From Fulvivirga imtechensis AK7 (lineage in GTDB: Bacteria > Bacteroidota > Bacteroidia > Cytophagales > Cyclobacteriaceae): 44,404 bases of DNA. Shown one piece after another: positions 35,086 through 42,922 of this stretch. Every line of letters begins with the position of its first letter. Within the stretch, counting starts at the first letter, position 1. Under the pieces are notes generated by a model that did not search any database, was not told where the DNA came from, and saw only the letters and a list, made by a program, of their open reading frames with translations. Both the position numbers and the translations under genes were made by a program. The DNA lies in assembly GCF_000331535.1 (NCBI RefSeq), contig NZ_AMZN01000110.1:1-44404 (forward strand), written 5' to 3'.

Positions 35086-35295
35086 TAGAATAGAAGAAAG
35101 CACTAGTCCCCGGACCTGTTCCGGGGCCCCGAACTTAGGAAAGGAAAGCTTTGGAAGACCTTCGAGTTTGAATGATCGCAGCGGCTATTTGCTCCGATCT
35201 TCCGGATCCCGGCACAAGGCTGGGAATGAGAGGTTCGCTCTAGAAAGTTATCCCGGGTCCGTCCATGTGTTCAAAATACCCCAATCAGTTTAACC
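35086..35295. other. Non-coding DNA between the GIY-YIG remnant and addB
   Basis: No gene is seen; the 84-codon frame here has no recognisable features. It contains CCCCGGACCTGTTCCGGGG, an imperfect palindrome, and GATCTTCCGGATCCCGGC.. GC-rich segments unlike the AT-richer flanks, probably brought in with the GIY-YIG remnant. Confidence 0.5.
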
Positions 35296-38259
35296 ATGAA
35301 AACATTCCTACAGGAAATAGCGGAGCAACTGGTAAAGGACCACGGCAATAAGCTGGGGGATGTTACGGTAATATTTCCTAACCGTAGAGCCGGTTTGTTC
35401 TTTCGTGAGTATATAAAGCAGCAACTCACAGGGCCGGTATGGTCGCCCCGGATACTTTCTTTTCAGGATTTTATTGCACAACAATCGCCTTCTCAAATTG
35501 CTGATAAGCTTTTCCTGGTATATCGTCTTTTTGAGGTTTATGCTCAGGTAATGAAGACTACCGAGGGCTTTGATAGGTTCTATTACTGGGGGCAGATGCT
35601 GCTCAAGGATTTTGACGACCTGGATAAGTACCTTGTCAACGCTGAAAATCTGTACTCTAACCTCAGCAGACAAAAGCAACTTGATCTGACCTTTGATTTT
35701 TTGCTTCCGGAGCAAAAGGAGGTGATACAGCGGTTTTGGCAAGGATTTGACCAGAGCAAATCAGCACAAAAGGAACGGTTCGAATTCGTCTGGGACAGGT
35801 TGTTTAAAGTGTATACTCAGTTTCAAAGGTCATTAAAAAACGATGGGCTTGCCTATGAAGGCATGCAATACCGTTTTGTAGCGGAGAACCTGGATAAAAT
35901 ACCTTTTAAAGATATCACCGGCCCTGTGATATTTGCCGGGTTCAATGCGCTGACCCTTACCGAGGAAAAGATAATTAGCTGGTTTATCACCAATAAGCAG
36001 GCTCGTATTATTTGGGATTTAGACGAATACTACCTTTCAGACTCTCACCAGGAGGCAGGGAATTTTCTAAGAGAGTACAGGGCGAAGCAGGTATTTACAT
36101 CATCATTCGGGAAGGAGTATCCCTCCATGATTCGCAGTGGCGATAAGGAGGTAAATATTGTCGGTGTTCCCCAGCATGTTGGCCAGGCCAAGGTGGTAGG
36201 GCAGATGCTTGGACAACTGCTACGGGAGAAACCTGATCTGGACCTCCGAAAGATTGCGGTAGTACTGGCTGATGAGACTTTGCTTTTCCCGGTACTGCAT
36301 TCCCTTCCTGATGAGGTGACGGCCATAAATGTGACCATGGGCTTTCCCCTGGCTTATGCACCGGTCAACAGCCTGATAGAGCATATTCTCGATCTACAAC
36401 GTACTATTCGCAAAGACCCGGAAGAGCATATTCTGTTCAACTTTAAGCCTGCCCTCGCCATTTTCAGACATCCATTGATCATGCCTCACAACCCAACTGG
36501 CATGCAGCGACTGATCGAGGACATCGAGCGAAATAACAAAGTTTTTTTAACCACTTCCGACCTGATCGATGAGCAGATTATCAGGCTGATCTTCCAGCAG
36601 GCAGCCGATGATCTTATCCGCTACCTTTCGGATATTTTGCTTGCCCTGCATCAGTTATCGGCCAGTGAAGAGGTGAGTGTGGAGGTGGAATACATTCATC
36701 ATTACTACCAGATACTGAACCGGTATGCCGCGCTGTTATCTGCTGTTGATCAAAAAACAGATCTCAAATCTTTCAGTCAGCTCTTCAAACAACTGGTGCG
36801 AACAGAAAGGCTGCCTTTTACCGGAGAGCCGCTACGGGGACTGCAGATCATGGGGGTGCTGGAGACGAGGAACCTGGATTTTGAGCATGTTTTTGTGCTT
36901 AGCATGAATGAGGACTTCTTTCCCTCGCAAGGGGGCAAGCATTCGTTCATACCCTATAATTTGCGCAAGGCATACGGCCTGCCTAATTACGATCAGCAAG
37001 ATGCCATCTATGCTTATCTGTTTTATAGGTTATTGCAGCGACCAAAGCACATCGAACTCTTTTATAACACCGAGGGGAATGACCTTGGCGGAGAAGAGAT
37101 GAGCAGGTATCTACAGCAGTTGATACATGAATCAGGGTTGCCTATTAAAACCCATGTGCTGTCTAACTATGCGGAGGTAGATGACAAGATCGACATTGTC
37201 ATAAAAAAAGACGCGCTTGTGATGCAAAGTTTGCACCGGTATGTCAAAAATGATACCCCGGCCACCAAAAGGTTGTCCCCCTCTGCATTAAGTACGTACC
37301 TGGATTGTAGCCTGAAATTTTACCTGCGCTATGTCGCTGACCTTTATGAAAAGGATGATATGGACGAAGATGTTGATGCCCGCTCGTTAGGTAATGTCCT
37401 TCACTATGCTATGGAGGTGTTGTATGAAGATTATATTAATGAAAAAGGACAGGCTACTATTGATAAAGATGATGTTAAAAAGCTAAGGAAAAGAATAGAA
37501 GTGGCCGCGGTGAAGGCTTTCAGAAAGCAATTCGCAGTGAGTGACGACAGAAAGTTTTATTTTGAAGGAAAGAACATCATCGCAAAAGAAATTGTAAAGG
37601 ACTTTATAAAGAGTATCCTGGATCTCGATGAGCAGTACGCCCCGTTTGACTTCGTAGGCGCTGAGAAAAAATACGAACTCGACCTACCTATACCCGCGCC
37701 CGGAACACAGAGCAGCGAACCAAAAACACAGAACAGTGAACTGAGAACAGAGAACAGTGAACTGAGAACAGAGAACAGTGAACTGAGAACTCAGAACAGT
37801 GAACTGAGAACTCAGAACAGTGAACTCATTATCGGTTTACGTGGTACTATCGACCGTCTGGACAAAAAGGATGGACGAGTGAGGCTGATAGACTACAAAA
37901 CAGGTCAGGATAAGCACCTTTTTGAAAACATGGAAGAGCTGTTCGATCGCAAGAAGAAAAACAAGGCAGCATTTCAGACATTTTATTATGCATTACTATA
38001 TCAATATGAAAAGCAGCCTGATGAAGTGATGATACCTGCAGTTTTTAATAAAGATACCCTTTTTATGGGTGAAGATGTATTGCTTCAGCACCGGGGTACG
38101 GGAAAAGTGGAAAATGCTGCTTTGTATCTCAATAAATACACCACCCTGCTAAAAGAGCTGTTATCAGAGATCTTTAATCCTCAGGTGCCTTTCGGACAGA
38201 CGGATGACGAGTCTAAGTGCAGGTTTTGTGCATATGCCGGTATTTGTGATCGGAGTTGA
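35296..38259 (+). CDS. addB: AddB-type PD-(D/E)XK nuclease, with in-frame heptamer repeats
   Basis: 987-residue partner of AddA. The N-terminus FPNRRAGLFFREYI and SPRILSFQDFI match the inactivated-helicase fold of AddB, with no Walker A. LRGTIDRLD...VRLIDYKTG (about 849-870) is the nuclease core. Cys671, Cys975, Cys978 and Cys984 (DCSLKFYLRY; CRFCAYAGIC) form the AddB-type 4Fe-4S clasp. Residues 813-845 (NSELRTE, then NSELRTQ) are encoded by 14 heptanucleotide units at 37732-37829, inserted directly before the nuclease strand. Related AddB proteins need no such insert, to my knowledge. The ATG start lies behind a duplicated copy of its own 5' end. Confidence 0.92.
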   Translation: MKTFLQEIAEQLVKDHGNKLGDVTVIFPNRRAGLFFREYIKQQLTGPVWSPRILSFQDFIAQQSPSQIADKLFLVYRLFEVYAQVMKTTEGFDRFYYWGQMLLKDFDDLDKYLVNAENLYSNLSRQKQLDLTFDFLLPEQKEVIQRFWQGFDQSKSAQKERFEFVWDRLFKVYTQFQRSLKNDGLAYEGMQYRFVAENLDKIPFKDITGPVIFAGFNALTLTEEKIISWFITNKQARIIWDLDEYYLSDSHQEAGNFLREYRAKQVFTSSFGKEYPSMIRSGDKEVNIVGVPQHVGQAKVVGQMLGQLLREKPDLDLRKIAVVLADETLLFPVLHSLPDEVTAINVTMGFPLAYAPVNSLIEHILDLQRTIRKDPEEHILFNFKPALAIFRHPLIMPHNPTGMQRLIEDIERNNKVFLTTSDLIDEQIIRLIFQQAADDLIRYLSDILLALHQLSASEEVSVEVEYIHHYYQILNRYAALLSAVDQKTDLKSFSQLFKQLVRTERLPFTGEPLRGLQIMGVLETRNLDFEHVFVLSMNEDFFPSQGGKHSFIPYNLRKAYGLPNYDQQDAIYAYLFYRLLQRPKHIELFYNTEGNDLGGEEMSRYLQQLIHESGLPIKTHVLSNYAEVDDKIDIVIKKDALVMQSLHRYVKNDTPATKRLSPSALSTYLDCSLKFYLRYVADLYEKDDMDEDVDARSLGNVLHYAMEVLYEDYINEKGQATIDKDDVKKLRKRIEVAAVKAFRKQFAVSDDRKFYFEGKNIIAKEIVKDFIKSILDLDEQYAPFDFVGAEKKYELDLPIPAPGTQSSEPKTQNSELRTENSELRTENSELRTQNSELRTQNSELIIGLRGTIDRLDKKDGRVRLIDYKTGQDKHLFENMEELFDRKKKNKAAFQTFYYALLYQYEKQPDEVMIPAVFNKDTLFMGEDVLLQHRGTGKVENAALYLNKYTTLLKELLSEIFNPQVPFGQTDDESKCRFCAYAGICDRS
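37732..37829 (+). repeat. addB: 14 heptanucleotide units inside addB
   Basis: Units of 7 nt run without a break: AACAGTG, AACTGAG, AACAGAG (twice as a 21-nt block), then AACAGTG, AACTGAG, AACTCAG (twice), then AACAGTG and a last degenerate unit AACTCAT. In frame they give NSELRTE/Q heptads. The preceding AACACAGAGCAGCGAACCAA (37714-37733) is a decayed continuation. The same units are intergenic at 40863-40953. Confidence 0.9.
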
Positions 38260-38271
38260 TCAATTTTAGGT

Positions 38272-38724
38272 TTAACGAAAGTATTTTTTTACATCTTTTT
38301 TGTTTAAATACCATGTCAACAATATGGCAGGAGCAGACCAGAATATGCCTATAATATAAGGCCATAGATCAACCACATCTGATTCACCCGCCAAGTCAAA
38401 GCTAATCAGGACCATAAGTACCCAGGTCACAATTACTAGTACGATAGCGCTGATGATAACCAGCAAACGTGCCCAATTTCTATATTTCGAAGTAAAAATC
38501 CCGCCAATGAGCAGCGATAGCCCTATGATCAGGGAAAAAATAGCAATGCTATTAAAATGTCTGTAGAAAGGATTTTCCATGGGAGGAGGCGCCCCAGGCT
38601 GTTCAATGCCTGAAATTGATAAATTAATAAGCAGGCCCAAAGTGGCGCCAAACACGACAAACCCGGCAAAAGCTGCAATTACTACTCCCATGGTACGGAT
38701 AGTATATGGCCTGTGAACGTTCAT
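38272..38724 (-). CDS. Four-helix membrane protein, function unknown
   Basis: 150 residues with four predicted membrane helices (about 13-35, 58-77, 84-108 and 121-140) and a proline-rich loop between the first two (GIEQPGAPPPMENPFYRHF). The C-terminus KKDVKKYFR is cytoplasmic. I do not recognise a family. It is convergent with addB, 12 bp away, and lies 16 bp downstream of the DUF1801 gene on the same strand, so those two may be co-transcribed. Confidence 0.75.
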   Translation of the reverse strand: MNVHRPYTIRTMGVVIAAFAGFVVFGATLGLLINLSISGIEQPGAPPPMENPFYRHFNSIAIFSLIIGLSLLIGGIFTSKYRNWARLLVIISAIVLVIVTWVLMVLISFDLAGESDVVDLWPYIIGIFWSAPAILLTWYLNKKDVKKYFR

Positions 38725-38740
38725 AGCGACTTACCTGTAA

Positions 38741-39157
38741 TCATCGATACTTTTCTTTAATGTATTTTGTTGATTGTTCAATTAGCTGCCGGAGAATGTT
38801 TTCATCAATGTCATCCAATTTTTTGACGTACAGGCACGACTTTCCGGTTTTATACTTCCCCAGCTTTTGCATGAGCACATCATACTGGCTAAATCCTGCC
38901 ATTATATATAGTGTGAGCGCTTGCTTTCTGGGGGAAAAGCCTGTTACAAACCAATCTCCCTCTCGGCCGCTTGCATATTTATAGTGATAGCTGCCAAAGC
39001 CGACAATAGTTGGTCCCCACATTTTTGGTTCAGACTTGGTGATCTCCTTCATTATAGCCAGCACTCTATGCGCATCCTCCCGTTTTTTATCATCTTTGAG
39101 ACCAGCCAGAAAGCTCACAACACTGTCATCGGTGACTTTTGTTTTTAGTTCAGCCAT
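38741..39157 (-). CDS. DUF1801 (YdhG-like) family protein
   Basis: 138 residues. The block MKEITKSEPKMWGPTIVGFG, SYHYKYASGREGDWFVTGFSPRKQALTLYIM and KLGKYKTGKSCLYVKKLDDI is the DUF1801/YdhG pattern. It is a small soluble protein of unknown biochemical role, related to the iron-chaperone frataxin-like fold by structure predictions in the literature. The ATG start is preceded by an A/T-rich leader. Co-directional with the membrane protein at 38272. Confidence 0.88.
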   Translation of the reverse strand: MAELKTKVTDDSVVSFLAGLKDDKKREDAHRVLAIMKEITKSEPKMWGPTIVGFGSYHYKYASGREGDWFVTGFSPRKQALTLYIMAGFSQYDVLMQKLGKYKTGKSCLYVKKLDDIDENILRQLIEQSTKYIKEKYR

Positions 39158-39261
39158 AAATTTGGTCAGGTTAGTAGCTACATTTATCTTCAGTCAAGAT
39201 AAAAATTAATATTAATTAAAACACGTTTATGACGGTAAGCTTATTTCCTTTAATTTAAGAT

Positions 39262-39636
39262 ATGATCTGGTTGAAAGCCGCTGATATCGTACTTACGGTC
39301 CTGCATATAGGGCTCACCCTCTTTAATCTTACTGGTTGGGCTTTCAACAGGTTAAAGCGTATACACCTGGTTACTATCCTGCTTACCCTGGGGTCATGGG
39401 TGATCCTCGGCTTCTTTTACGGGTTTGGCTATTGTTTCCTCACCGATTGGCACTGGGATGTAAAAGAAGAGCTGGGGGAGGAAGGGATCCCCAATTCATT
39501 CATTAAGTATTACCTTGACATTCTTTTCAATGCCGATATTCCGGCAGATACAGTCGATGTCATTGCCATAATCGGCCTCGTATTCGCGCTGGCGATGACT
39601 GTTATTAAAAACCGGGACCTTATATACAGGAAATGA
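39262..39636 (+). CDS. DUF2784-family membrane protein
   Basis: 124 residues, three to four membrane helices (4-26, 33-58 and 101-118 clear). The motif CFLTDWHWDVKEELGE (about 54-69) after the second helix and HIGLTLFNLTGW near the start match DUF2784, a small inner-membrane family of unknown function. Divergent from the DUF1801 gene across about 100 bp. It is followed by non-coding DNA with a GATAGTGATATAG repeat (39654-39666). Confidence 0.82.
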   Translation: MIWLKAADIVLTVLHIGLTLFNLTGWAFNRLKRIHLVTILLTLGSWVILGFFYGFGYCFLTDWHWDVKEELGEEGIPNSFIKYYLDILFNADIPADTVDVIAIIGLVFALAMTVIKNRDLIYRK

Positions 39637-39645
39637 CCATAAGGA

Positions 39646-39690
39646 TACCAACCTCGATAGTGATATAGTGATGGGGACAGGCCGAAGATC
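39646..39690 (+). repeat. Repeat C, copy 2
   Basis: CAACCTCGATAGTGATATAG and TGATGGGGACAGGCCGAAG match the reverse complement of 43880-43931 (CCCGATAGTGATATAATGG and CGGAACAGGCC) and, more loosely, 29480-29515 (CCCCCGATAGTGATGCGGTT). Non-coding. Confidence 0.55.
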
Positions 39691-39792
39691 AAAAGCATTT
39701 CGGACAGTTTTCTATGCTTGGGTGCCGAATGAACTACAACATGTAAGGTATGTGACCATTGAAAATTAAATTACATACACATAAAAAACAAA

Positions 39793-40668
39793 TCACGGGT
39801 TTTTTGCAGTGCTTTTATATGAGCGTGTACTTTCTATGATTACGGTAGCCAGTATGAGCGCTCCACCCAAAACAGTACGCCATTGCGGAATTTCGTTGAG
39901 GAAGATAAAACCTATTATGATGCCATAGATAGGTTGGCTGCTACTGATAATACTTGCTGTTGTTACTGAAAAGTGTTTCAATCCCACCACAAAAAGTGTA
40001 TGCCCAATAGCGGTAGTGATCAGTGCAAGAGTGACGACTGCAGGCCACTGTCTTGTAATATCCAGGGAATCGAAAATAAAGAGTACCGGCCAGAGCAACA
40101 AAGTGACGATCGCCAACTGATAAAACATTAACACAGAACCATTATACCGGGATACTTTTTTCTTTAACAGGAGATTTCTTAAAGCATAGAGCAGTGATGA
40201 GAGTAAGCCAAATGCAATACCCCGTGTATGGCTGTTCGACAGGTCAAGGTCAGGAGCCAGCAGGTAAATGCCAATGAGCGCCAGGATGCCGAGCCATAGA
40301 TGAGTTGGGTGAAATTTGGTCTTTAACAACATCGGCTCAAGTAGAGCAGTAAAAACCGGGTAGGTAAACAAGGAAAGCATGCCGATGGCAACATTTGACA
40401 GGTGTAGGGCATAGAAATAGGTGATCCAATGGCCACCAAGTAAAATTGAAGCAACAATAAAAGCCTTTCCATCTATCGAAAGATTGACTGAGAGGTCTAC
40501 CTTTCGCCAACGGCAAAATACCCAAAGGAAGATGGCTGCCAAAATACATCGCCACCAGATGGTAACGGGTGGAGCCATATCTATAAACCGGCCAAGGGCC
40601 CCCGAGGTACTCATTAAGAGCATAGCCAGGTTCAGGTCCAGGATGTGTTTGAAGTGATTTTCTTTCAA
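39793..40668 (-). CDS. EamA/DMT-family transporter
   Basis: Inner-membrane permease with about ten helices in two EamA halves (about 10-135 and 150-290), of the drug/metabolite transporter superfamily. The substrate is unknown. The longest open frame begins with ATG at 40758, but its first 30 residues (VVEPRKGARFVRRNYHYIF...) are polar and not family-like. A TTG at 40668 gives MKENHFKHILDLNLAMLLM, the normal start, and I used it. It is divergent from the zinc-ribbon microprotein, and the 230 bp between them hold heptamer repeats. Confidence 0.85.
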   Translation of the reverse strand: MKENHFKHILDLNLAMLLMSTSGALGRFIDMAPPVTIWWRCILAAIFLWVFCRWRKVDLSVNLSIDGKAFIVASILLGGHWITYFYALHLSNVAIGMLSLFTYPVFTALLEPMLLKTKFHPTHLWLGILALIGIYLLAPDLDLSNSHTRGIAFGLLSSLLYALRNLLLKKKVSRYNGSVLMFYQLAIVTLLLWPVLFIFDSLDITRQWPAVVTLALITTAIGHTLFVVGLKHFSVTTASIISSSQPIYGIIIGFIFLNEIPQWRTVLGGALILATVIIESTRSYKSTAKNP

Positions 40669-40765
40669 AAGGATATCTGCATTTAGCTGTTGAAACCCAA
40701 AAATATAATGATAATTTCTTCTGACAAAACGGGCACCCTTTCGTGGTTCAACTACCATTGGTTAT

Positions 40766-40807
40766 CTTTGCTGGCTGCTGGCTGCTGGCTGCTGGTCGTT
40801 GGTCGTG
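40766..40807. repeat. Heptamer tract of GGCTGCT and GGTCGTT units
   Basis: GGCTGCT occurs three times in series (40773-40793), then GGTCGTT and GGTCGTG. It is the start of a heptamer region that continues, with interruptions, to 40995. Confidence 0.75.
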
Positions 40808-40862
40808 AATTCGTAGCACTACTCTTGCGCTTTTGAAGATAGTGGTGCCACAAGTACAGACA

Positions 40863-40995
40863 AACAGTGAACTAAGAACTAAGAACTGAGAACTGAGAAC
40901 TAAGAACTGAGAACTAAGAACTGAGAACTGAGAACTGAGAACTGAGAACTGAGATTGTTAGTCTCAATACTCAATACTAATATCTCATACTATAT
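40863..40995 (+). repeat. Nineteen heptamers leading into the zinc-ribbon ORF
   Basis: Thirteen uninterrupted units of AACTGAG/AACTAAG (first unit AACAGTG), 40863-40953, then ATTGTTA and five CTCAATA-related units (GTCTCAA, TACTCAA, TACTAAT, ATCTCAT, ACTATAT) that run exactly to the ATG at 40996. The phase is constant over 133 nt. Confidence 0.85.
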
Positions 40996-41145
40996 ATGAA
41001 AGAATGTCCTTCGTGTGCAATGGAGATCGATGCTAAGAGCAAGGAGTGCCCGATTTGTGGCTACGAGTTTCCCGGCTTTAGCCGGGGCATTCAGTGGGTG
41101 GCGATTTTGTTGATCATTTTAATTCTGTTGTTTTTTATTTTGTAG
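40996..41145 (+). CDS. Zinc-ribbon membrane microprotein
   Basis: A 49-residue protein, MKECPSCAMEIDAKSKECPI, CGYEFPGFSRG, then the membrane helix IQWVAILLIILILLFFIL (32-49). The CPSC...CPICG pairs make a zinc ribbon (four cysteines at 4, 7, 18, 21). It would sit in the membrane with the ribbon in the cytoplasm. The exact ending of a heptamer leader at its ATG, as with the stress protein gene, supports it as a real gene. It is too short for most gene-finders. Function unknown; similar ribbons with a tail-anchor occur in Bacteroidota. Confidence 0.78.
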   Translation: MKECPSCAMEIDAKSKECPICGYEFPGFSRGIQWVAILLIILILLFFIL

Positions 41146-41452
41146 AGTATCGATGAGAAACGCGAAATCGATATAAAATCCAGCATCTTGCCGTCATCCT
41201 GTAGGAGAATAACAACTCTCAGTTGATTTTGTGGATAATGACATTACGTCATCATTAACCACCGAGGAGTAACAGAATCATAAACCACCACGTCATCCTG
41301 GAATTTTCTCAGTTACTCACCGGAAATTTCAGAATGAGGCTGTAATTTGTTCTGGAGTGGGTTGTTTTGAAAGCTGTAATAGTTGACTTTCTAAGACGCT
41401 ATCACTACGAGTCTATGAGGCAGGCTGATCTAAAAAAAAGCAGACCATGTAA
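41146..41452. other. Non-coding region with repeat D
   Basis: No gene is seen. It contains the second exact copy of the 23-bp repeat D (41221-41243) and short CGTCATCCTG-type segments (41190-41199, 41300-41309). Confidence 0.6.
41221..41243 (+). repeat. Repeat D, copy 2 (23 bp exact)
   Basis: Identical to 13166-13188. A GTCATCCTGTAGGAG segment and AACAACTCTC lie just upstream, in the same order as near the first copy. Confidence 0.7.
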
Positions 41453-41950
41453 TTAAAACAGTTGTTTCCCCCCGGCCAGACTACGTATCAGATCAGTTGC
41501 AAATTTAAGCTTGGCCTCTGCTTGATTATTTTCAAGGTAAGCGACCTCTAGATCATCAATGATAGACATGCAGGTGTTCAGCAGCTTTTCACAAGTCTCT
41601 ATATCTCCATCAGAAACCAATTGGCGGTAGGCATTTAAGACGCTGCGGTAGTCCTTTACTTTGTTCAGGTGCTCATTTGCGGTCTTATAAGATACGCCAG
41701 GCTCTTCTACCGAAATTGAACTGCCACTTTCTACTGCCTCCGGATCATCTGCAAAAAAGTATTCCACCGGAACTTGCAACACCTGGCTTATTTTTACCAG
41801 TAAGTCCACTTTTGGATACCCCTTTCCCGTTTCGTAGACGGAAATTGTACGCACATTGACCCCTATTTTTTCCGCCAGAGCTTCTTGTCCTATACGAGCT
41901 TTTTCACGGAAATATTTAAAATTTCTTGCAAAAATTGACTTTATTGTCAA
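41453..41950 (-). CDS. XRE-family HTH transcriptional regulator
   Basis: 165 residues. The N-terminal helix-turn-helix (about 8-66) is FARNFKYFREKARIGQEALA, EKIGVNVRTISVYETGKGYP and KVDLLVKISQVLQVPVEYFF, a Cro/CI-type domain. The C-terminal half (85-160) is charged and helical with a weak coiled-coil tendency, likely for dimerisation or ligand sensing. The target is unknown. Its gene is divergent from the HTH gene at 42125, with 174 bp between, where it may bind. Confidence 0.9.
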   Translation of the reverse strand: MTIKSIFARNFKYFREKARIGQEALAEKIGVNVRTISVYETGKGYPKVDLLVKISQVLQVPVEYFFADDPEAVESGSSISVEEPGVSYKTANEHLNKVKDYRSVLNAYRQLVSDGDIETCEKLLNTCMSIIDDLEVAYLENNQAEAKLKFATDLIRSLAGGKQLF

Positions 41951-42124
41951 AATATGATTATTTTAGCATTACAACAAGGATAAAAAGATCATCAACACGA
42001 AAAACTTCGTATTGGAACATTTAAAGATATAAAAAAGAATGAAAAGGAAGAATATTTGGCATTTGATCCGCATTGAAATTACAGGAAAAGAAAATCAGAG
42101 TAATTCAATAACAGTGAGCTGTTA

Positions 42125-42403
42125 ATGAGATTGGATGATATAATCATCAGGTGGATGAAAATATTATCATTGGTTAATCTGCAAAATACGGGTAAACCAA
42201 AGTTGCTCGCAAAGCGCCTGGGAGTATCAGTAAGAACATTGAATCGCGATATAGATTTAATCAACAAGCTGATAGATTCAAATCTTTTTGAGTCGGTAAA
42301 TGCTCCTATTGTATTCGACAAAATTAAAGATACCTACAAGTTCAGAGATAGAAAGTTTAATCAGCGGTGGGATAAATCCGGTGATGAAAACGGGTATCCT
42401 TGA
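42125..42403 (+). CDS. Small HTH_11/DeoR-like DNA-binding protein
   Basis: 92 residues. WMKILSLVNLQNTGKPKLLA and KRLGVSVRTLNRDIDLINKL (about 10-50) form a winged helix-turn-helix of the HTH_11/DeoR type that precedes WYL domains in larger regulators. No WYL domain follows, so it is a short or truncated form. It is divergent from the XRE regulator. No frameshift to a longer frame is evident in the following 500 bp. Confidence 0.65.
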   Translation: MRLDDIIIRWMKILSLVNLQNTGKPKLLAKRLGVSVRTLNRDIDLINKLIDSNLFESVNAPIVFDKIKDTYKFRDRKFNQRWDKSGDENGYP

Positions 42404-42922
42404 AACGGAAATTTGAATATTACTTTGCCTTTGAAGTACGACTGAATGTTTTAAAATAACCCTTAGGCGGGTTTTAGGTTGAAATAGCTGTAGGGGAGGT
42501 GCGAATTGTATCTCCCCATGCAGCAAGCAACACATGAATAGTTGGCAGTAGGCAAAAACAGTTGGCAAAACGAAGTGTGTCATAGTCGGGCGTATTCGAC
42601 GACACTTCGGACTTTCCGACTTCGGTCTTCGGTCTTCTCAATACTCAATACTGATATAGTCGTGAGTAGCTAGTCTTGAGTCTTGAGTGAAGAGTGGTAA
42701 AATGGACGACAAAATAACAACATAATGAGGTTTCAATGCTAAATATCTGCACATGAAATGACTGGAAAGCTAAAAGCCATACGAGGATGGAGATGAATAG
42801 CCGGCAGTAGGCAAACGAAATGTATTATAGTCGGGCGTATTTGGCGATACTTCGGACTTCCGACTTCGGTCTTCGGATTTCTCAATACTCAATACTGATA
42901 TCTCAAAACTAAATATCTGCAT
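42404..42922. repeat. Duplicated non-coding segment with heptamer leaders
   Basis: Two copies of about 110 bp: about 42534-42657 and 42796-42901. Both hold GGCAGTAGGCAAA, ATAGTCGGGCGTATT, CTTCGGA/CTTCGGT heptamers and CTCAATACTCAATACTGATA. The first copy leads to CTAAATATCTGCACATGAAA TGA, an aborted start; the second leads to the gene at 42923. Confidence 0.75.
42850..42922 (+). repeat. Heptamer leader ending at the ATG of the 101-residue ORF
   Basis: CTTCGGA, CTTCCGA, CTTCGGT and CTTCGGA units (42850-42877) pass to CTCAATA twice (42881-42894), CTGATAT, CTCAAAA, CTAAATA and TCTGCAT, the last ending exactly at the ATG at 42923. Confidence 0.78.

Noticed and set aside
35039-35293. 84-codon frame before addB
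   Set aside because: It overlaps the end of the GIY-YIG remnant in another frame and has random-looking composition.
36045-36361. Two overlapping frames on the minus strand
   Set aside because: Antisense to addB with no recognisable motif.
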